From Ruminococcus flavefaciens 007c (GTDB taxonomy: Bacteria > Bacillota > Clostridia > Oscillospirales > Ruminococcaceae), in contig NZ_ATAX01000028.1 of NCBI RefSeq assembly GCF_000571935.1, forward strand, positions 439,001 to 503,000: a stretch of DNA of 64,000 nt, read 5' to 3'. Positions 26,290 through 34,778 of this stretch are shown piece after piece. Within the stretch, counting starts at the first letter, position 1; each line of letters begins with the position of its first letter. The position numbers and the translations under genes were made by a program. The notes beneath the pieces are model-generated. The model was not told the DNA's origin, made no database searches, and saw only the letters and a list, made by a program, of their open reading frames with translations.

Positions 26290-26448
26290 TTATTTCTCTT
26301 CTTTAATGAACTTGTTCAAGCCTTCGGGCACCTTTGGCTGGTTGAACCAGAACCAACAGGCTTTAGCTACCGATTTTGTAGCTGCCGTTATTGCGAGTGC
26401 TGCCAATACGTTACCGTATTTAAATAAATATCCCTGGATCCTCTTCAT
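26290..26448 (-). CDS. agrD: AgrD-like cyclic lactone autoinducer precursor
   Basis: 52-aa peptide precursor. An amphipathic N-terminal helix (MKRIQGYLFKYGNVLAALAI) is followed by the likely signal core around CWFWFNQPKVPEGL (Cys31) and a charged C-terminus. The C-x-F-x-F-x-QPKVPE pattern is the hallmark of clostridial cyclic lactone autoinducers, in which the Cys forms the thiolactone and the PKVPEGL part is the recognition tail removed by AgrB. The ATG at 26448 has GAAAGGGAA upstream. It starts 22 nt after the agrB stop. Confidence 0.9.
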   Translation of the reverse strand: MKRIQGYLFKYGNVLAALAITAATKSVAKACWFWFNQPKVPEGLNKFIKEEK

Positions 26449-26470
26449 TTTTCCCTTTCCTTTCATAGAT

Positions 26471-27055
26471 TTATTTATTTTTATTATGCCTTATCCGCAG
26501 TTTTTCGGATATCAGCGCTCCCGCTGAGATCAGTGTTCCCGAAGCTGCGAAGAAAGAAATTTCAGGCATAAAGAAATAAAAAGCAATACAGAATATATTC
26601 CATGCGACAAGTAAGTAAAGAGATTTTTTTCTCAGTCTTTTTGACGAGTTTTCAGAAAGAGGATGATTCGGATGCTGTACAGGTGCAAATAGAATTATGA
26701 CTGCAGCTGAAAATATTAATATAAATGGTACGGATAATGCTTTGATACGATCAGGCAGGAACTTCACGGCAGCTGTAAATAAAAGCAGTATGGTAACAAG
26801 TATAGCTACACAGCCAATATGTGTTTCGGCGTGATAGCCTCCTGCATTGACCCTGAGAGAGAGGAAAGCTGCGAGACAAAGTGCGGATGAGAGGAATTCA
26901 CCTGTGATTATGGCAATAAAAATCGCCGCTGCGAAATTGACCGCAGTGGAGATCAGTAGTTCAAATCCATAGGCATATGCATCTATGTCTTCGGAGCTTA
27001 TAATATTATATTTTGAGAAGAAAACCGCAGTTTTCTTCGATAATTTACTTATCAC
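26471..27055 (-). CDS. agrB: AgrB-like peptide-processing protease
   Basis: 194-aa membrane protease that cuts and cyclises the AgrD precursor. The catalytic pair is visible: His in VNAGGYHAETHIGC and the Cys seven residues later (about residues 75 and 82), with several membrane helices on both sides. The start is GTG at 27055, with AAGGAG five bases upstream. That ribosome-binding site lies inside a perfect 11-bp stem (see leader feature). agrD follows directly. Confidence 0.92.
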   Translation of the reverse strand: MISKLSKKTAVFFSKYNIISSEDIDAYAYGFELLISTAVNFAAAIFIAIITGEFLSSALCLAAFLSLRVNAGGYHAETHIGCVAILVTILLLFTAAVKFLPDRIKALSVPFILIFSAAVIILFAPVQHPNHPLSENSSKRLRKKSLYLLVAWNIFCIAFYFFMPEISFFAASGTLISAGALISEKLRIRHNKNK

Positions 27056-27202
27056 GGAGACTCCTTTTCGGTTATATGGGGGGTGTTTTTCCGATTACGT
27101 CGCAGTAAACAAGGAGTCTCCGCAGGGGACGAATCCCATTTAAGCGGAGTACCTGCGGCCTATACCGCAGACGAAGCCTGTTTACAGACGGAACAGGCAC
27201 CA
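27056..27202 (-). promoter_or_regulatory. Structured agrB leader sequestering the ribosome-binding site
   Basis: On the minus strand GGAGACTCCTT (27121-27111) is an exact complement of AAGGAGTCTCC (27066-27056), which contains the agrB Shine-Dalgarno and ends at the start codon. Upstream, CTGCGG (27170-27165), CCGCAGG (27158-27152) and CCTGCGG (27126-27120) can pair in two mutually exclusive ways; the last overlaps the sequestering strand. Confidence 0.65.
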
Positions 27203-27208
27203 TATAAC

Positions 27209-27237
27209 ATAATAACCTGTTATCTGTTAAAAATCAA
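27209..27237 (-). promoter_or_regulatory. Promoter of agrBD
   Basis: Minus strand: TTGATT (27237-27232), 17-bp spacer, TATTAT (27214-27209). The operator ends 7 bp before the -35 box. Confidence 0.7.
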
Positions 27238-27244
27238 TAAGTTT

Positions 27245-27274
27245 GCGTGAAATGTAATTTTTTAGCGTGAAATG
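27245..27274 (-). promoter_or_regulatory. LytTR-type operator of agrBD (direct repeat)
   Basis: GCGTGAAATG occurs exactly twice, at 27245-27254 and 27265-27274, with a 20-bp period (two helical turns). On the minus strand this reads CATTTCACGC twice, upstream of the -35 box. The same arrangement occurs at 29484-29513. Confidence 0.8.
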
Positions 27275-27323
27275 CGTGCTTTTGTTCACTTTTTATTAAT
27301 ATAACTGCCTATGGGCGCTATAA

Positions 27324-28595
27324 TTAATATGCTATCATAATATCTGCGGTGAAGATATTGTTCTCCCACTTGAAGGAGAGTATGCCGTCCAGCTTCTTTA
27401 CGGCCTCGCGGACGCTGTTGACGCCGATACCGTGACCGTAGCCCTTTTTCTGGGTGGTAAGGTGGTCTGCATCTACCTTCTCGGATGAGTTCATAACGCA
27501 TATCCTCAGCTTGTGATTATTCTGGATTATTGAGATATATACGTATTTTTCGCCTTTTGAGACGCGCTGAGCGCCCTCTATGGCGTTATCCAGCAGATTG
27601 GCGATTATACGGCAGAGCAGCAGCTCGTCCGTATCCATTTTATCTGTTACCACTACCTTGCATGAAAAGGGGATCTTCTTTTCGAGAGACTGGTTCCATT
27701 TCATGTTAACGATAGCGTCAACTGCGGAAATACCGGTATAGCAAACGCCGCTTGCCTCCGAGACCTTAGAGTAAAGTCTGTCAAGGTGTACGACAGCCTC
27801 GGGACCCGACCCCTGTCTGAACATACGCTTTGCGGCAGCCAGCTGGTTACTGATGTCGTGCTTGAGCTGGCGTATCTCGGTGTATTTATCCTCGATGAGC
27901 CTGTAATTCTCCTCCTCGGACAAGAGTCTCTGCTCCATGAGCTGGAGCTTTATGGTGTTGGAGTAGGTGTCGAAGAAGTCGAAAACGAATATATTCAGCA
28001 GGAATATGCCCGAAACCGAGAGAAGATATACGATAGTTCTTCTCGGCGAGGTCTCGTGAGAGATGAATATACCGTTGAGTATTATAAGGCTGAGCAGCGG
28101 CACGAAGATTATGAGCAGCCAGTTCCTGAAGGGCAGCTCTCTCTGCTTGGGCTTGAGGTATTCCGCGATATATATGGCGAACCAGAAGCAGAACAGCTTT
28201 GAGCAGGCCATGCCTATATAGCGTCCCATGCCCGAATTCAGCGTGGTCTCGGGAGTGCCGAGGTTCATAAGAGTAATGGCGCCCATGGGGAGTATCTCCG
28301 AGGCGAGTATGACGACTATGAACATCAGGCAGTAGAATATGATACTTCGCAGCTTACATTCAAACATGATAAGCGAGGTTATCATCATAGCTGCGAACAT
28401 TACCAGCAGCTTCAGCCACGGATTGGCGTGGGTAATGGTTATTATCTCTATTATCCCGAAAATGAGAGATGCCGGGATAAGCAGTGTTTTTGCCGAGTAC
28501 CGGTAATTCTGTTTCATTATCTGATACAGGTAGAAAATAACGATACAGGCTTCGAATATACAATTAATGGTCTCGATGATATTTTCTGAAGTCAT
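27324..28595 (-). CDS. agrC: AgrC-like sensor histidine kinase
   Basis: 423 aa. About six membrane helices in the first ~215 residues would bind the peptide; then a HPK10-type kinase: H-box in LRQLKHDISNQLAAAK, N-box IANLLDNAIEGAQ, and G-box GYGHGIGVNSVREAVKKLDG. The ATG at 28595, with GGAG six bases upstream, is preferred over a longer frame; it begins 2 nt after the response-regulator stop codon. Expected role: phosphorylates the adjacent LytTR regulator on sensing the AgrD-derived signal. Confidence 0.9.
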   Translation of the reverse strand: MTSENIIETINCIFEACIVIFYLYQIMKQNYRYSAKTLLIPASLIFGIIEIITITHANPWLKLLVMFAAMMITSLIMFECKLRSIIFYCLMFIVVILASEILPMGAITLMNLGTPETTLNSGMGRYIGMACSKLFCFWFAIYIAEYLKPKQRELPFRNWLLIIFVPLLSLIILNGIFISHETSPRRTIVYLLSVSGIFLLNIFVFDFFDTYSNTIKLQLMEQRLLSEEENYRLIEDKYTEIRQLKHDISNQLAAAKRMFRQGSGPEAVVHLDRLYSKVSEASGVCYTGISAVDAIVNMKWNQSLEKKIPFSCKVVVTDKMDTDELLLCRIIANLLDNAIEGAQRVSKGEKYVYISIIQNNHKLRICVMNSSEKVDADHLTTQKKGYGHGIGVNSVREAVKKLDGILSFKWENNIFTADIMIAY

Positions 28596-28597
28596 GA

Positions 28598-29305
28598 TCA
28601 GCTCCATCTGCTTCGGCTGTAATCCATAAAGCATTGTTTGATATTTTTGATGTGGTTTCTGCTTGCGAAGAGCGTATCACCGTTTGTAAGTATGACCTCG
28701 TTCTTCCTGATATAGTCTATATTGGCGATATTTACGAGATTACTCTTGTCAAGACGCATGAAGAGCAGATCCGAGAGCTGTTCCTCCATATCCGTGAGAG
28801 TCCCCTTGGTCACGTAATTGCCGTTTTTGGCGTGGATCATCAGCTTGTGTGAAAAGACCTCGATGTAGAGAATATCCTCAGTGGGCAGCTTTTCCTCCTT
28901 GCTTCCGTCGGAAGCTATGATATATCTTGTATTTCTGTAATATTCACGGATAGCGTCGTCCAGCTGTTTCATGTAGATGGAGTGGGGCTGATTTTTCAGG
29001 ATATACCTGAAAGCTCTTACCGCGTAGCCCTGGCAGGCGAATTTCTCATATCCCGTAAGGAATATGATTATCACCTTGTCGTCTATTTTTCGCAGGAATT
29101 CCGCAGTTTCCAGCCCGTTCAGCCCGGGCATCTCGATATCGAGTATAACAAGGGCGTACTTTCCTTCGGAAAAATCCGCAAGGAGCTCACGCCCTGTCTT
29201 GAATTCATCAAAGCTGAATTCATTTTCATATGATTGCAAAGATGAGAGGTCTTCTTTAATTTTAGTTAAAAATTTATTCTCATCATCGCATATAGCGATC
29301 TTCAC
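28598..29305 (-). CDS. agrA: AgrA-like LytTR response regulator
   Basis: 235 aa. The receiver domain starts KIAICDDENKF (acidic pocket) with the phosphoacceptor in LVILDIEMPGLNGLE and the later FLTGYEKFACQGYAVRAF. The C-terminal LytTR DNA-binding domain shows KLPTEDILYIEVFSHKL, MRLDKSNLVNIANI and EVILTNGDTLFASR. A GTG at 29305 gives the canonical M-K-I-A-I-C-D-D start after a GGGGGG run; a further ATG at 29326 has no ribosome-binding site. It is the likely binder of the two repeats at 27245 and 29484. Confidence 0.92.
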   Translation of the reverse strand: MKIAICDDENKFLTKIKEDLSSLQSYENEFSFDEFKTGRELLADFSEGKYALVILDIEMPGLNGLETAEFLRKIDDKVIIIFLTGYEKFACQGYAVRAFRYILKNQPHSIYMKQLDDAIREYYRNTRYIIASDGSKEEKLPTEDILYIEVFSHKLMIHAKNGNYVTKGTLTDMEEQLSDLLFMRLDKSNLVNIANIDYIRKNEVILTNGDTLFASRNHIKNIKQCFMDYSRSRWS

Positions 29306-29400
29306 CTTTATTAATCCCCCCGACATATAACTTACAGTTGTTTAAAAATCTGACTAATCGACGCAGAACTGGCAACTGTCTCAAAACATATAACGGACTT

Positions 29401-29429
29401 ATTATACTATAAAAAACACTTTTTGTCAA
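29401..29429 (-). promoter_or_regulatory. sigma-A promoter of agrAC
   Basis: Minus strand TTGACA (29429-29424), 17-bp spacer, TATAAT (29406-29401): consensus, with no operator repeat. The rest of the 343-bp divergent gap holds the GT2 operator and promoter. Confidence 0.85.
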
Positions 29430-29483
29430 TCATTTCCGGAAAGGTTTTAGCACAAAAATGAATAATAAATGAACAAAAGTGTG

Positions 29484-29513
29484 CATTTCACGCTCAAAAA
29501 TTACATTTGGCGC
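29484..29513 (+). promoter_or_regulatory. LytTR-type operator of the glycosyltransferase gene
   Basis: CATTTCACGC (29484-29493) and CATTTGGCGC (29504-29513), 20-bp period. The surrounding bases also match the agrBD operator (GAACAAAAG upstream, AAAAATTACATTT between the repeats), in the same orientation to the gene. Confidence 0.8.
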
Positions 29514-29520
29514 ATTTTTA

Positions 29521-29550
29521 TTGCATTTAATGGCCTTTATAGGGTATAAT
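29521..29550 (+). promoter_or_regulatory. Promoter of the glycosyltransferase gene
   Basis: TTGCAT (29521-29526), 18-bp spacer, TATAAT (29545-29550). The -35 starts 7 bp after the operator. Confidence 0.75.
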
Positions 29551-29648
29551 CATAACAGTTATGCAACTGCTTTCATAGCAGGGGATTCTTTATCTTATCA
29601 TGCGGTTTGGGGAAACCGCGGAAATAAATAATTAATGGGAGAAATAAC

Positions 29649-30602
29649 ATGAAATGCAGCATAATCATATCATATTCACACGCTTATGAAAGCGTAGTAA
29701 GATTGTATCAGTCACTTGAAAATCAAAGCTTCCCGTCCAGTGAGTACGAGCTCATTTTTATCAACTACGGCGATAAGGACGGATTTCCCGAGTATGTGGC
29801 AGAAAGATCCCAGAGGACAAGAGTACGCTGTTTCCTGATACAGAGGGGCAACGTTGCACAGGCCAAGAACCTTGGTCTCAGAAAGGCTGTGGGAGATCTG
29901 GCAATATTCCTTAACGGCGACGAGATAGCTCCCAGGGACTTCGTTGCGGGACATTATGAGACCTACGAGAGGTTTGGCTGCAATGTAATGCAGTTCGGAC
30001 TTACAAAGCAGGTATTCGAGGACAACGATCAGGTATTCTTCGAGAACCGCGAGCTTCTCAGGAACGGTATCCGCTACTGGCTCACAGCACCCGAGCAGTA
30101 CGGCCTCGAAAAGCATAAGAGCTATTACTACATCAAGGATATTCGCCTTAAAATGATGGAACCTTACCGGTATGACTTCACTAAGGTAAAGTATAAAATG
30201 ATATTCACTCAGACCTCAAATCTGTCGGTGCCTATGGAATGTGTAAGACGCTTCGGCGGTATTGACGAGAATTACCGCGGACAGGAGATCGAGGACTGGG
30301 AGTTCGGCTACCGTATGATGAAAAACGGCGTTCAGATCGTATATAATCCCAATGTGGCCGTATTCCATCTGTACGAAAAGGAAAAATTTGACATAAAGCG
30401 TTATACCGAGTGGAAAAACAATCTTGATGTAATGCTCAATAAATATAACGATAATTTCCTCAATGAACTGACAGAATTCGGAAGCTTTTTCGATCCTGTC
30501 CGCAGAGAGCGTCTCAGAAAAGCTGAGCCCAGCAAGAATATCTGGCTGGAAATATACAAGCATCTTGAATTGTCGGCAAGAAAGCCTATACAGGTTTACT
30601 GA
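29649..30602 (+). CDS. Family 2 glycosyltransferase, probably Agr-controlled
   Basis: 317 aa. GT-A fold start MKCSIIISYSHAYESVV, FLNGDEIAPRDFV (the position of the metal-binding DxD-like loop), and a galactosyltransferase-type C-terminal block FGGIDENYRGQEIEDWEFGY. No membrane helix or signal peptide. The ATG follows GGGAGAAATAAC, after a ~90-nt leader. Its promoter carries the same repeat as agrBD, so the quorum signal probably turns on a glycan or glycosylation step. Acceptor unknown. Confidence 0.85.
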   Translation: MKCSIIISYSHAYESVVRLYQSLENQSFPSSEYELIFINYGDKDGFPEYVAERSQRTRVRCFLIQRGNVAQAKNLGLRKAVGDLAIFLNGDEIAPRDFVAGHYETYERFGCNVMQFGLTKQVFEDNDQVFFENRELLRNGIRYWLTAPEQYGLEKHKSYYYIKDIRLKMMEPYRYDFTKVKYKMIFTQTSNLSVPMECVRRFGGIDENYRGQEIEDWEFGYRMMKNGVQIVYNPNVAVFHLYEKEKFDIKRYTEWKNNLDVMLNKYNDNFLNELTEFGSFFDPVRRERLRKAEPSKNIWLEIYKHLELSARKPIQVY

Positions 30603-30665
30603 CATCCGCAAACGCTGAGCCCTTGACCCCTTCCCTGAATCAAGGGACAGCATAACCAATAAATA

Positions 30666-30699
30666 AAAGACTGAAGGCGCACAACTTCGGTCTTTTATA
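30666..30699 (+). terminator. Rho-independent terminator after the glycosyltransferase
   Basis: AAAGACTGAAG and CTTCGGTCTTT form an 11-bp stem (one G-U pair), followed by T-rich sequence. Confidence 0.8.
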
Positions 30700-30710
30700 T
30701 TCCTTCCGTT

Positions 30711-30737
30711 AGCTCCGTTGTCCACGGAGCTTTTTCT
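30711..30737 (+). terminator. Second terminator hairpin
   Basis: AGCTCCGT, loop TGTCC, ACGGAGCT, then TTTT. Confidence 0.75.
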
Positions 30738-30827
30738 TTTTTGGGGCTGCTGCCGTGGATATCACTGAATCATGATAACCGTTACAGAATGTAAAGGCCT
30801 CACCGCTGCTGAGTAAAATGAATAAGC

Positions 30828-30855
30828 CCCGAAGCTTTGATACTTCGGGACTTTT
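30828..30855 (+). terminator. Third terminator-like hairpin
   Basis: CCCGAAG, loop CTTTGATA, CTTCGGG, then ACTTTT. The 330 bp between the glycosyltransferase and the next gene hold these three hairpins and no ORF. Confidence 0.6.
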
Positions 30856-30930
30856 ATTATTGATGAATCGTTTTTAAGGGAAATTGATCAAATCGGGACA
30901 ACGATGAAGCTGTTCAGTATGCAGGGGTAA

Positions 30931-31461
30931 TTATTGGAATACAACGCCCCAACCAGCGCTGACTTTTCGGTACAGACGCATTTTTTCCTTTTTCTTCTGT
31001 GCCTTGAGCAGATAAAGTGCTACAAAAGCAACAAGAACTGTAAGAACTGCGCCGACTATTATTCCCGGAACGCCCTTTATCACTATAAGTGCAACTGCCC
31101 ATATAATAAGAGCTGCAATAATAATGATCGGGAGACAGAAGGAAGTAAAGTTTCTGTTCTTGATCTTGATATAGTGCTGAATGTCCTTCAGACTGAAGCA
31201 TTCATAATTACGCGCAATGAAATTATCCGGCTGTGCCCATTTGCAGAACGCAGAAAGATTTTCAAATTTTGCGGTATAATCCTGATAATCGTGGAATTTC
31301 TCGTTATATCTTGTAACGCGATAATAGACTATGACAGCCTGTCCCTGCTGCTCGGCGTCCATAACGTGGATTATGGTGCCTACATCAGCCTGCCCTTTCA
31401 TGGGCTTGGTCACAAGGAACTTTCGGTCTATCGCTTCATCAATATTGAGCAAGTAATTCAT
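30931..31461 (-). CDS. Two-helix membrane protein of unknown function
   Basis: 176 aa. A soluble N-terminal ~105 residues, two adjacent membrane helices (about 108-150), then a basic tail (KKKEKMRLYRK). AAAGGGATAGCC precedes the ATG. It stands alone on the minus strand, 253 bp from the TerY-type operon. No family recognised. Confidence 0.65.
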   Translation of the reverse strand: MNYLLNIDEAIDRKFLVTKPMKGQADVGTIIHVMDAEQQGQAVIVYYRVTRYNEKFHDYQDYTAKFENLSAFCKWAQPDNFIARNYECFSLKDIQHYIKIKNRNFTSFCLPIIIIAALIIWAVALIVIKGVPGIIVGAVLTVLVAFVALYLLKAQKKKEKMRLYRKVSAGWGVVFQ

Positions 31462-31714
31462 GGCTATCCCTTTCCTTAAACACGTAATATTAACTGTGTA
31501 TCTGAGAATATAAAACAGGTCAATAACTTAAATGTTAAAACCGACTATAATCATATAAAAATATTATAGCACAAAAGCAAAGAAAATGCAATACCAAAAA
31601 TCACATCTTTGCTCTCAGATATAAAACAGGCTGTAAGAAGCCTTTTCCGAACAGGATAATACCCTTCGGAAATTAGGGGAACAGTGATATCAGTCACATA
31701 TGCCCCCTCGTATT

Positions 31715-32869
31715 TTACATCTTCTTCTTGAAGTTCAGGTTAGCTTTAGCGACCTTTTTTCTGTCCTTTGCCTGTTTGAGCATATCCTCCTTTGACATTT
31801 CGTCTGCTGCCTCTGTTGCTGCTGCAGAAGAATCATCATCGCCGAGGAAGCTGTTGAGGCGCTTCTTGAATGCGCTCTCGCCGTTAGGCTTGGAAGTAAG
31901 GGTAACGCTTACGCTCTGAGGCTGCTGATACATTGAGTTCATGCCGCCGCCGTGAACTGAGTGACCTGTATAGCCTTGTCTGTAAGGAGCAGCGTTCATA
32001 TTCTGCTGGTACATCGAGTTATGTGTTCCGCCGCCGTAAGGAGCAGGCTGCGGGAAGCCCTGCTGAGGATAGCCCTGCTGCTGGGGGTAACCCTGCTGTG
32101 GGAAGCCCTGCTGCTGAGGATAACCCTGCTGCGGGAAGCCCTGCTGGGGATAGCCCTGCTGCTGCGGGAAGCCGCCCTGCTGAGGATAGCCCTGCTGCTG
32201 GGGGTAACCCTGCTGTGGGAAGCCCTGCTGCTGAGGATAACCTTGCTGCTGCGGGAAGCCCTGCTGAGGATAGCCCTGCTGCTGCTGAGGGTAGATGTTC
32301 GGGAAGCCGCTTGCACCCATCTGCTGAGCCTCTTCGGGATGCTCATAGAGTGAGTTGAGAGTCTCGTCCTTGCCCTGTTCAGCATTGAAGGGATTTGAAT
32401 TATCTACGTCAAAGCCTTCTGCATATTCAGCGGGAGCGCCCAGCTGCTCGGGAACCTCGTCATATCCGCTGAGGAAATCGGGAGCTGCGGGAGCAAGACT
32501 TGCTGCTGAAACTACCTCTTCGGGAGAGAGAACTATCTGACAGCTGCTGTTGTCAACGCTTGAGTTGGCCAGCAGTGCAATAGCCTCATCATCGGGTTTG
32601 AAATAGCCGTAATCGTCAAGAGAGATAACGATCATCTGTTTTGCGATAACGTGCTTTGCGGTGATAGCAGACATAACTGCGACTTTTTCCGCGGGAACGT
32701 CCTCAACGGTGCCCTCATTTATTGAGACAGTTGAAACGCCCGAATAAATATCGCCTGAATCAGCGACGATCAAGCAAAGGCAAGCGTCATAGCTTACGAG
32801 CTCAGGTCTTGCCTGCTTAAGGGTTTCTGCGAAATTTTTGGCTGTGTTGTAGAGAGAACCTATTTCCAT
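31715..32869 (-). CDS. Deaminase-fold protein without zinc ligands, with Gln/Pro-rich repeat tail
   Basis: 384 aa from the ATG at 32869. Residues ~1-120 resemble the cytidine deaminase fold: [20 protein letters not shown] and [17 protein letters not shown] sit where CDA has its substrate strand and the CAE helix, but the zinc Cys of CAE is Pro, and no PCGxC motif follows. Residues ~195-300 are tandem [12 protein letters not shown] units, then a short conserved-looking basic C-terminus ([17 protein letters not shown]). Last gene of the operon with PP2C, vWA and kinase-like genes. Could be a scaffold or ligand-binding partner; inference. Confidence 0.7.
   Translation of the reverse strand: MEIGSLYNTAKNFAETLKQARPELVSYDACLCLIVADSGDIYSGVSTVSINEGTVEDVPAEKVAVMSAITAKHVIAKQMIVISLDDYGYFKPDDEAIALLANSSVDNSSCQIVLSPEEVVSAASLAPAAPDFLSGYDEVPEQLGAPAEYAEGFDVDNSNPFNAEQGKDETLNSLYEHPEEAQQMGASGFPNIYPQQQQGYPQQGFPQQQGYPQQQGFPQQGYPQQQGYPQQGGFPQQQGYPQQGFPQQGYPQQQGFPQQGYPQQQGYPQQGFPQPAPYGGGTHNSMYQQNMNAAPYRQGYTGHSVHGGGMNSMYQQPQSVSVTLTSKPNGESAFKKRLNSFLGDDDSSAAATEAADEMSKEDMLKQAKDRKKVAKANLNFKKKM
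32040..32290. repeat. In-frame tandem repeat coding for [12 protein letters not shown]
   Basis: Roughly 18-27-bp units of GGGAAGCCCTGCTG / GGATAGCCCTGCTG type are repeated about a dozen times without frame loss. Confidence 0.85.
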
Positions 32870-32921
32870 AACAAACACCACTTTTCTTAATTTATTAAAC
32901 GCTGCCTATGCGTTTTAGGGA

Positions 32922-33827
32922 TCATATTTTTTTCTGAAGCATGGCTGCTTTTCTATCTGCCGCAGCCTTTTTATTCTCTGTGACTCTTTTATTTATAAGG
33001 TCTATCCTGTCTGCAAGGAGATTTTCGCTGTAGATACAGGAGAGAGAAATATCGTCCTCTGTACCGAAGTGCGATCTCTTTGTGAGATTATTCATAATGA
33101 TCTCCTTGAAGGTCTCGATATTCACAAGCTGGCTTGTGATAATGGTATGATAGTCGAGAAAGTCATGCTCGCTTCCGAATGAGGTATAGAGTCCGTCGGT
33201 GGAGCAATACAGAGCTATGAGCTTTCTGTTCGGAGCGTAGAAGCTGCTGAACATACCTGCTGCATTTGAATTGCATACCGAAGCGGTAACATTAGCGGGG
33301 GCGGATTCGTTGTATTCCATAGGCATTACAGCCTTGCCGTCCTCGAAAAGTGCAACGAGGCTTCCGTCGCCTATCTGCACGCCGAAGGTATAATTATCTC
33401 CGGAAACTGCGGCAACGAGAGTAGAGCCGTAATACGACTCCGGTGGGATAGCCTCAAATTCTTCGGGGGCGAAATTGCTTTTCTCCTCATTGGTAACGGG
33501 ATTTTCAGCCAGATGCTTTTCGACCTTCATATTCCAGTTTGAGATTATCTGCTTTTCGATATTCTTGATTATAAGCTTATGGTTGGCTGGAAGGTTTTCC
33601 TCCAGTGCTTCGCGGTCGTCATAAAACCTGTCGATAGCTTCAATTGTCGCTTCCACGGCAAATTTTGAGCCAAGATGACTTCTGAAGTGCTTTTTACTAC
33701 CGTGGCCGTCGGCAACTACGGCGATCGCATAATGGTCGCCTATCTTATATGAAGAGCTGTCCTGACAAACCAGATTGGTCTTTTCATGGCTTGCGCCCAT
33801 GACTGAATGGCTGAAGCCGTTGAACAT
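32922..33827 (-). CDS. PP2C-family protein phosphatase
   Basis: 301 aa. Metal-binding motifs of PP2C: AVVADGHGSKKHFRSHLGS near residues 34-52, STLVAAVSGDNYTFGVQIGDG, and a late acidic motif in FGTEDDISLSCI. Expected Ser/Thr phosphatase, opposing the kinase-like protein encoded two genes upstream. The gap to the upstream vWA gene is 34 nt. With that gene and the kinase it forms the TerY-P type triad described for Ter-associated systems. Confidence 0.9.
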   Translation of the reverse strand: MFNGFSHSVMGASHEKTNLVCQDSSSYKIGDHYAIAVVADGHGSKKHFRSHLGSKFAVEATIEAIDRFYDDREALEENLPANHKLIIKNIEKQIISNWNMKVEKHLAENPVTNEEKSNFAPEEFEAIPPESYYGSTLVAAVSGDNYTFGVQIGDGSLVALFEDGKAVMPMEYNESAPANVTASVCNSNAAGMFSSFYAPNRKLIALYCSTDGLYTSFGSEHDFLDYHTIITSQLVNIETFKEIIMNNLTKRSHFGTEDDISLSCIYSENLLADRIDLINKRVTENKKAAADRKAAMLQKKI

Positions 33828-33861
33828 ATTTTTTCAGTCCTCCTTGCGAAATATTAGGGAA

Positions 33862-34737
33862 TTACCAGCCTGTATCGAAGGGGACGTCATCTCCGTCGGT
33901 CTGGGTATTTACCAGCTCCTGGATCTGCTGACCGAGAAGCTTCTGCTTAGCTGCGAATACATCTTCCTCACCGAGCTCGTGGGTGGTATCGTCGGAGAGA
34001 GTCATACTCTTGCTTCCGATCTGTGAAGAAGTAACAGCGATTATCTTTATCATCTGTGCGAGCTGTCCGCCCGAATAAGCGTGAACGACGGTATCCTTTG
34101 AGCCTGTGAACTCTGCAAGGATATTATCGTTAGCCTCCTGGCCGATACCCAGGGCAGCCTTGAGGCCGAACTTGTACCAGCTGTTTGTCTGGAGCTCCTT
34201 GAGTCCCTCCTTATAGTCGTCCGAGGGATAACCGTCGGTCATAAGGAAAATAACGGGAGCGAAGGAGAGAGACGGTGAGCTGAGGAAGCTGTTTCTTGAC
34301 ATTCTGTGGTTGAGCTCCTTGAAAGCTGCGCCCATGCTGGTAACGCCGCTTGCGCGGAGTCTTGCCCACTCAAAGTCCTCTATCGGGATAGGTGTGGAGT
34401 ACATCCATCTTACCTCGGTAGAGAATGTGAGAACTGCTACCTTGACTTCTGTATCTGCCTCGCCTACGCGGCGTATCTCGGGGATAAGCTCTTCCATAAC
34501 CGTATTGAGCTCGCCCATTTTCTTTCCCTTCATACTTCCCGAGGTATCTATCAGGAAGAATATTACAAGGCTCTTTTTGGAAACGCTTGTGGCGCTGAGG
34601 GGATCGTCATCGAAGTCAAGAATGCTATCGTCGGATACCGAAGGTGCAGAAACTGTTTCTGCATTATCAAAATCGTCCAGAGGAGAAACGTTCTGGTTTT
34701 CGTTCACTTCCGGTTCTGTAAAATGTTCATTGCTCAT
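33862..34737 (-). CDS. TerY-like von Willebrand factor A domain protein
   Basis: 291 aa. An acidic N-terminal ~50 residues (a possible phosphorylation target), then a vWA domain with the MIDAS motif FFLIDTSGSMKGKKM (DxSxS), the threonine in GVTSMGAAF and the aspartate in FLMTDGYPSDDY. This is the TerY type of vWA protein. It lies between the kinase-like and PP2C genes. Confidence 0.9.
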   Translation of the reverse strand: MSNEHFTEPEVNENQNVSPLDDFDNAETVSAPSVSDDSILDFDDDPLSATSVSKKSLVIFFLIDTSGSMKGKKMGELNTVMEELIPEIRRVGEADTEVKVAVLTFSTEVRWMYSTPIPIEDFEWARLRASGVTSMGAAFKELNHRMSRNSFLSSPSLSFAPVIFLMTDGYPSDDYKEGLKELQTNSWYKFGLKAALGIGQEANDNILAEFTGSKDTVVHAYSGGQLAQMIKIIAVTSSQIGSKSMTLSDDTTHELGEEDVFAAKQKLLGQQIQELVNTQTDGDDVPFDTGW

Positions 34738-34778
34738 AATTTACATACATCCTTTCAGTAGTACTGCTTTTTAGCAGG

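Noticed and set aside
26056..26427. Plus-strand ORFs over the end of the membrane protein and agrD
   Set aside because: They run out of frame or antisense to agrD, which has a ribosome-binding site and a clear family pattern.
32040..32290. CRISPR-like repeat array
   Set aside because: The repeats are in-frame [12 protein letters not shown] codons within a gene; no spacers.
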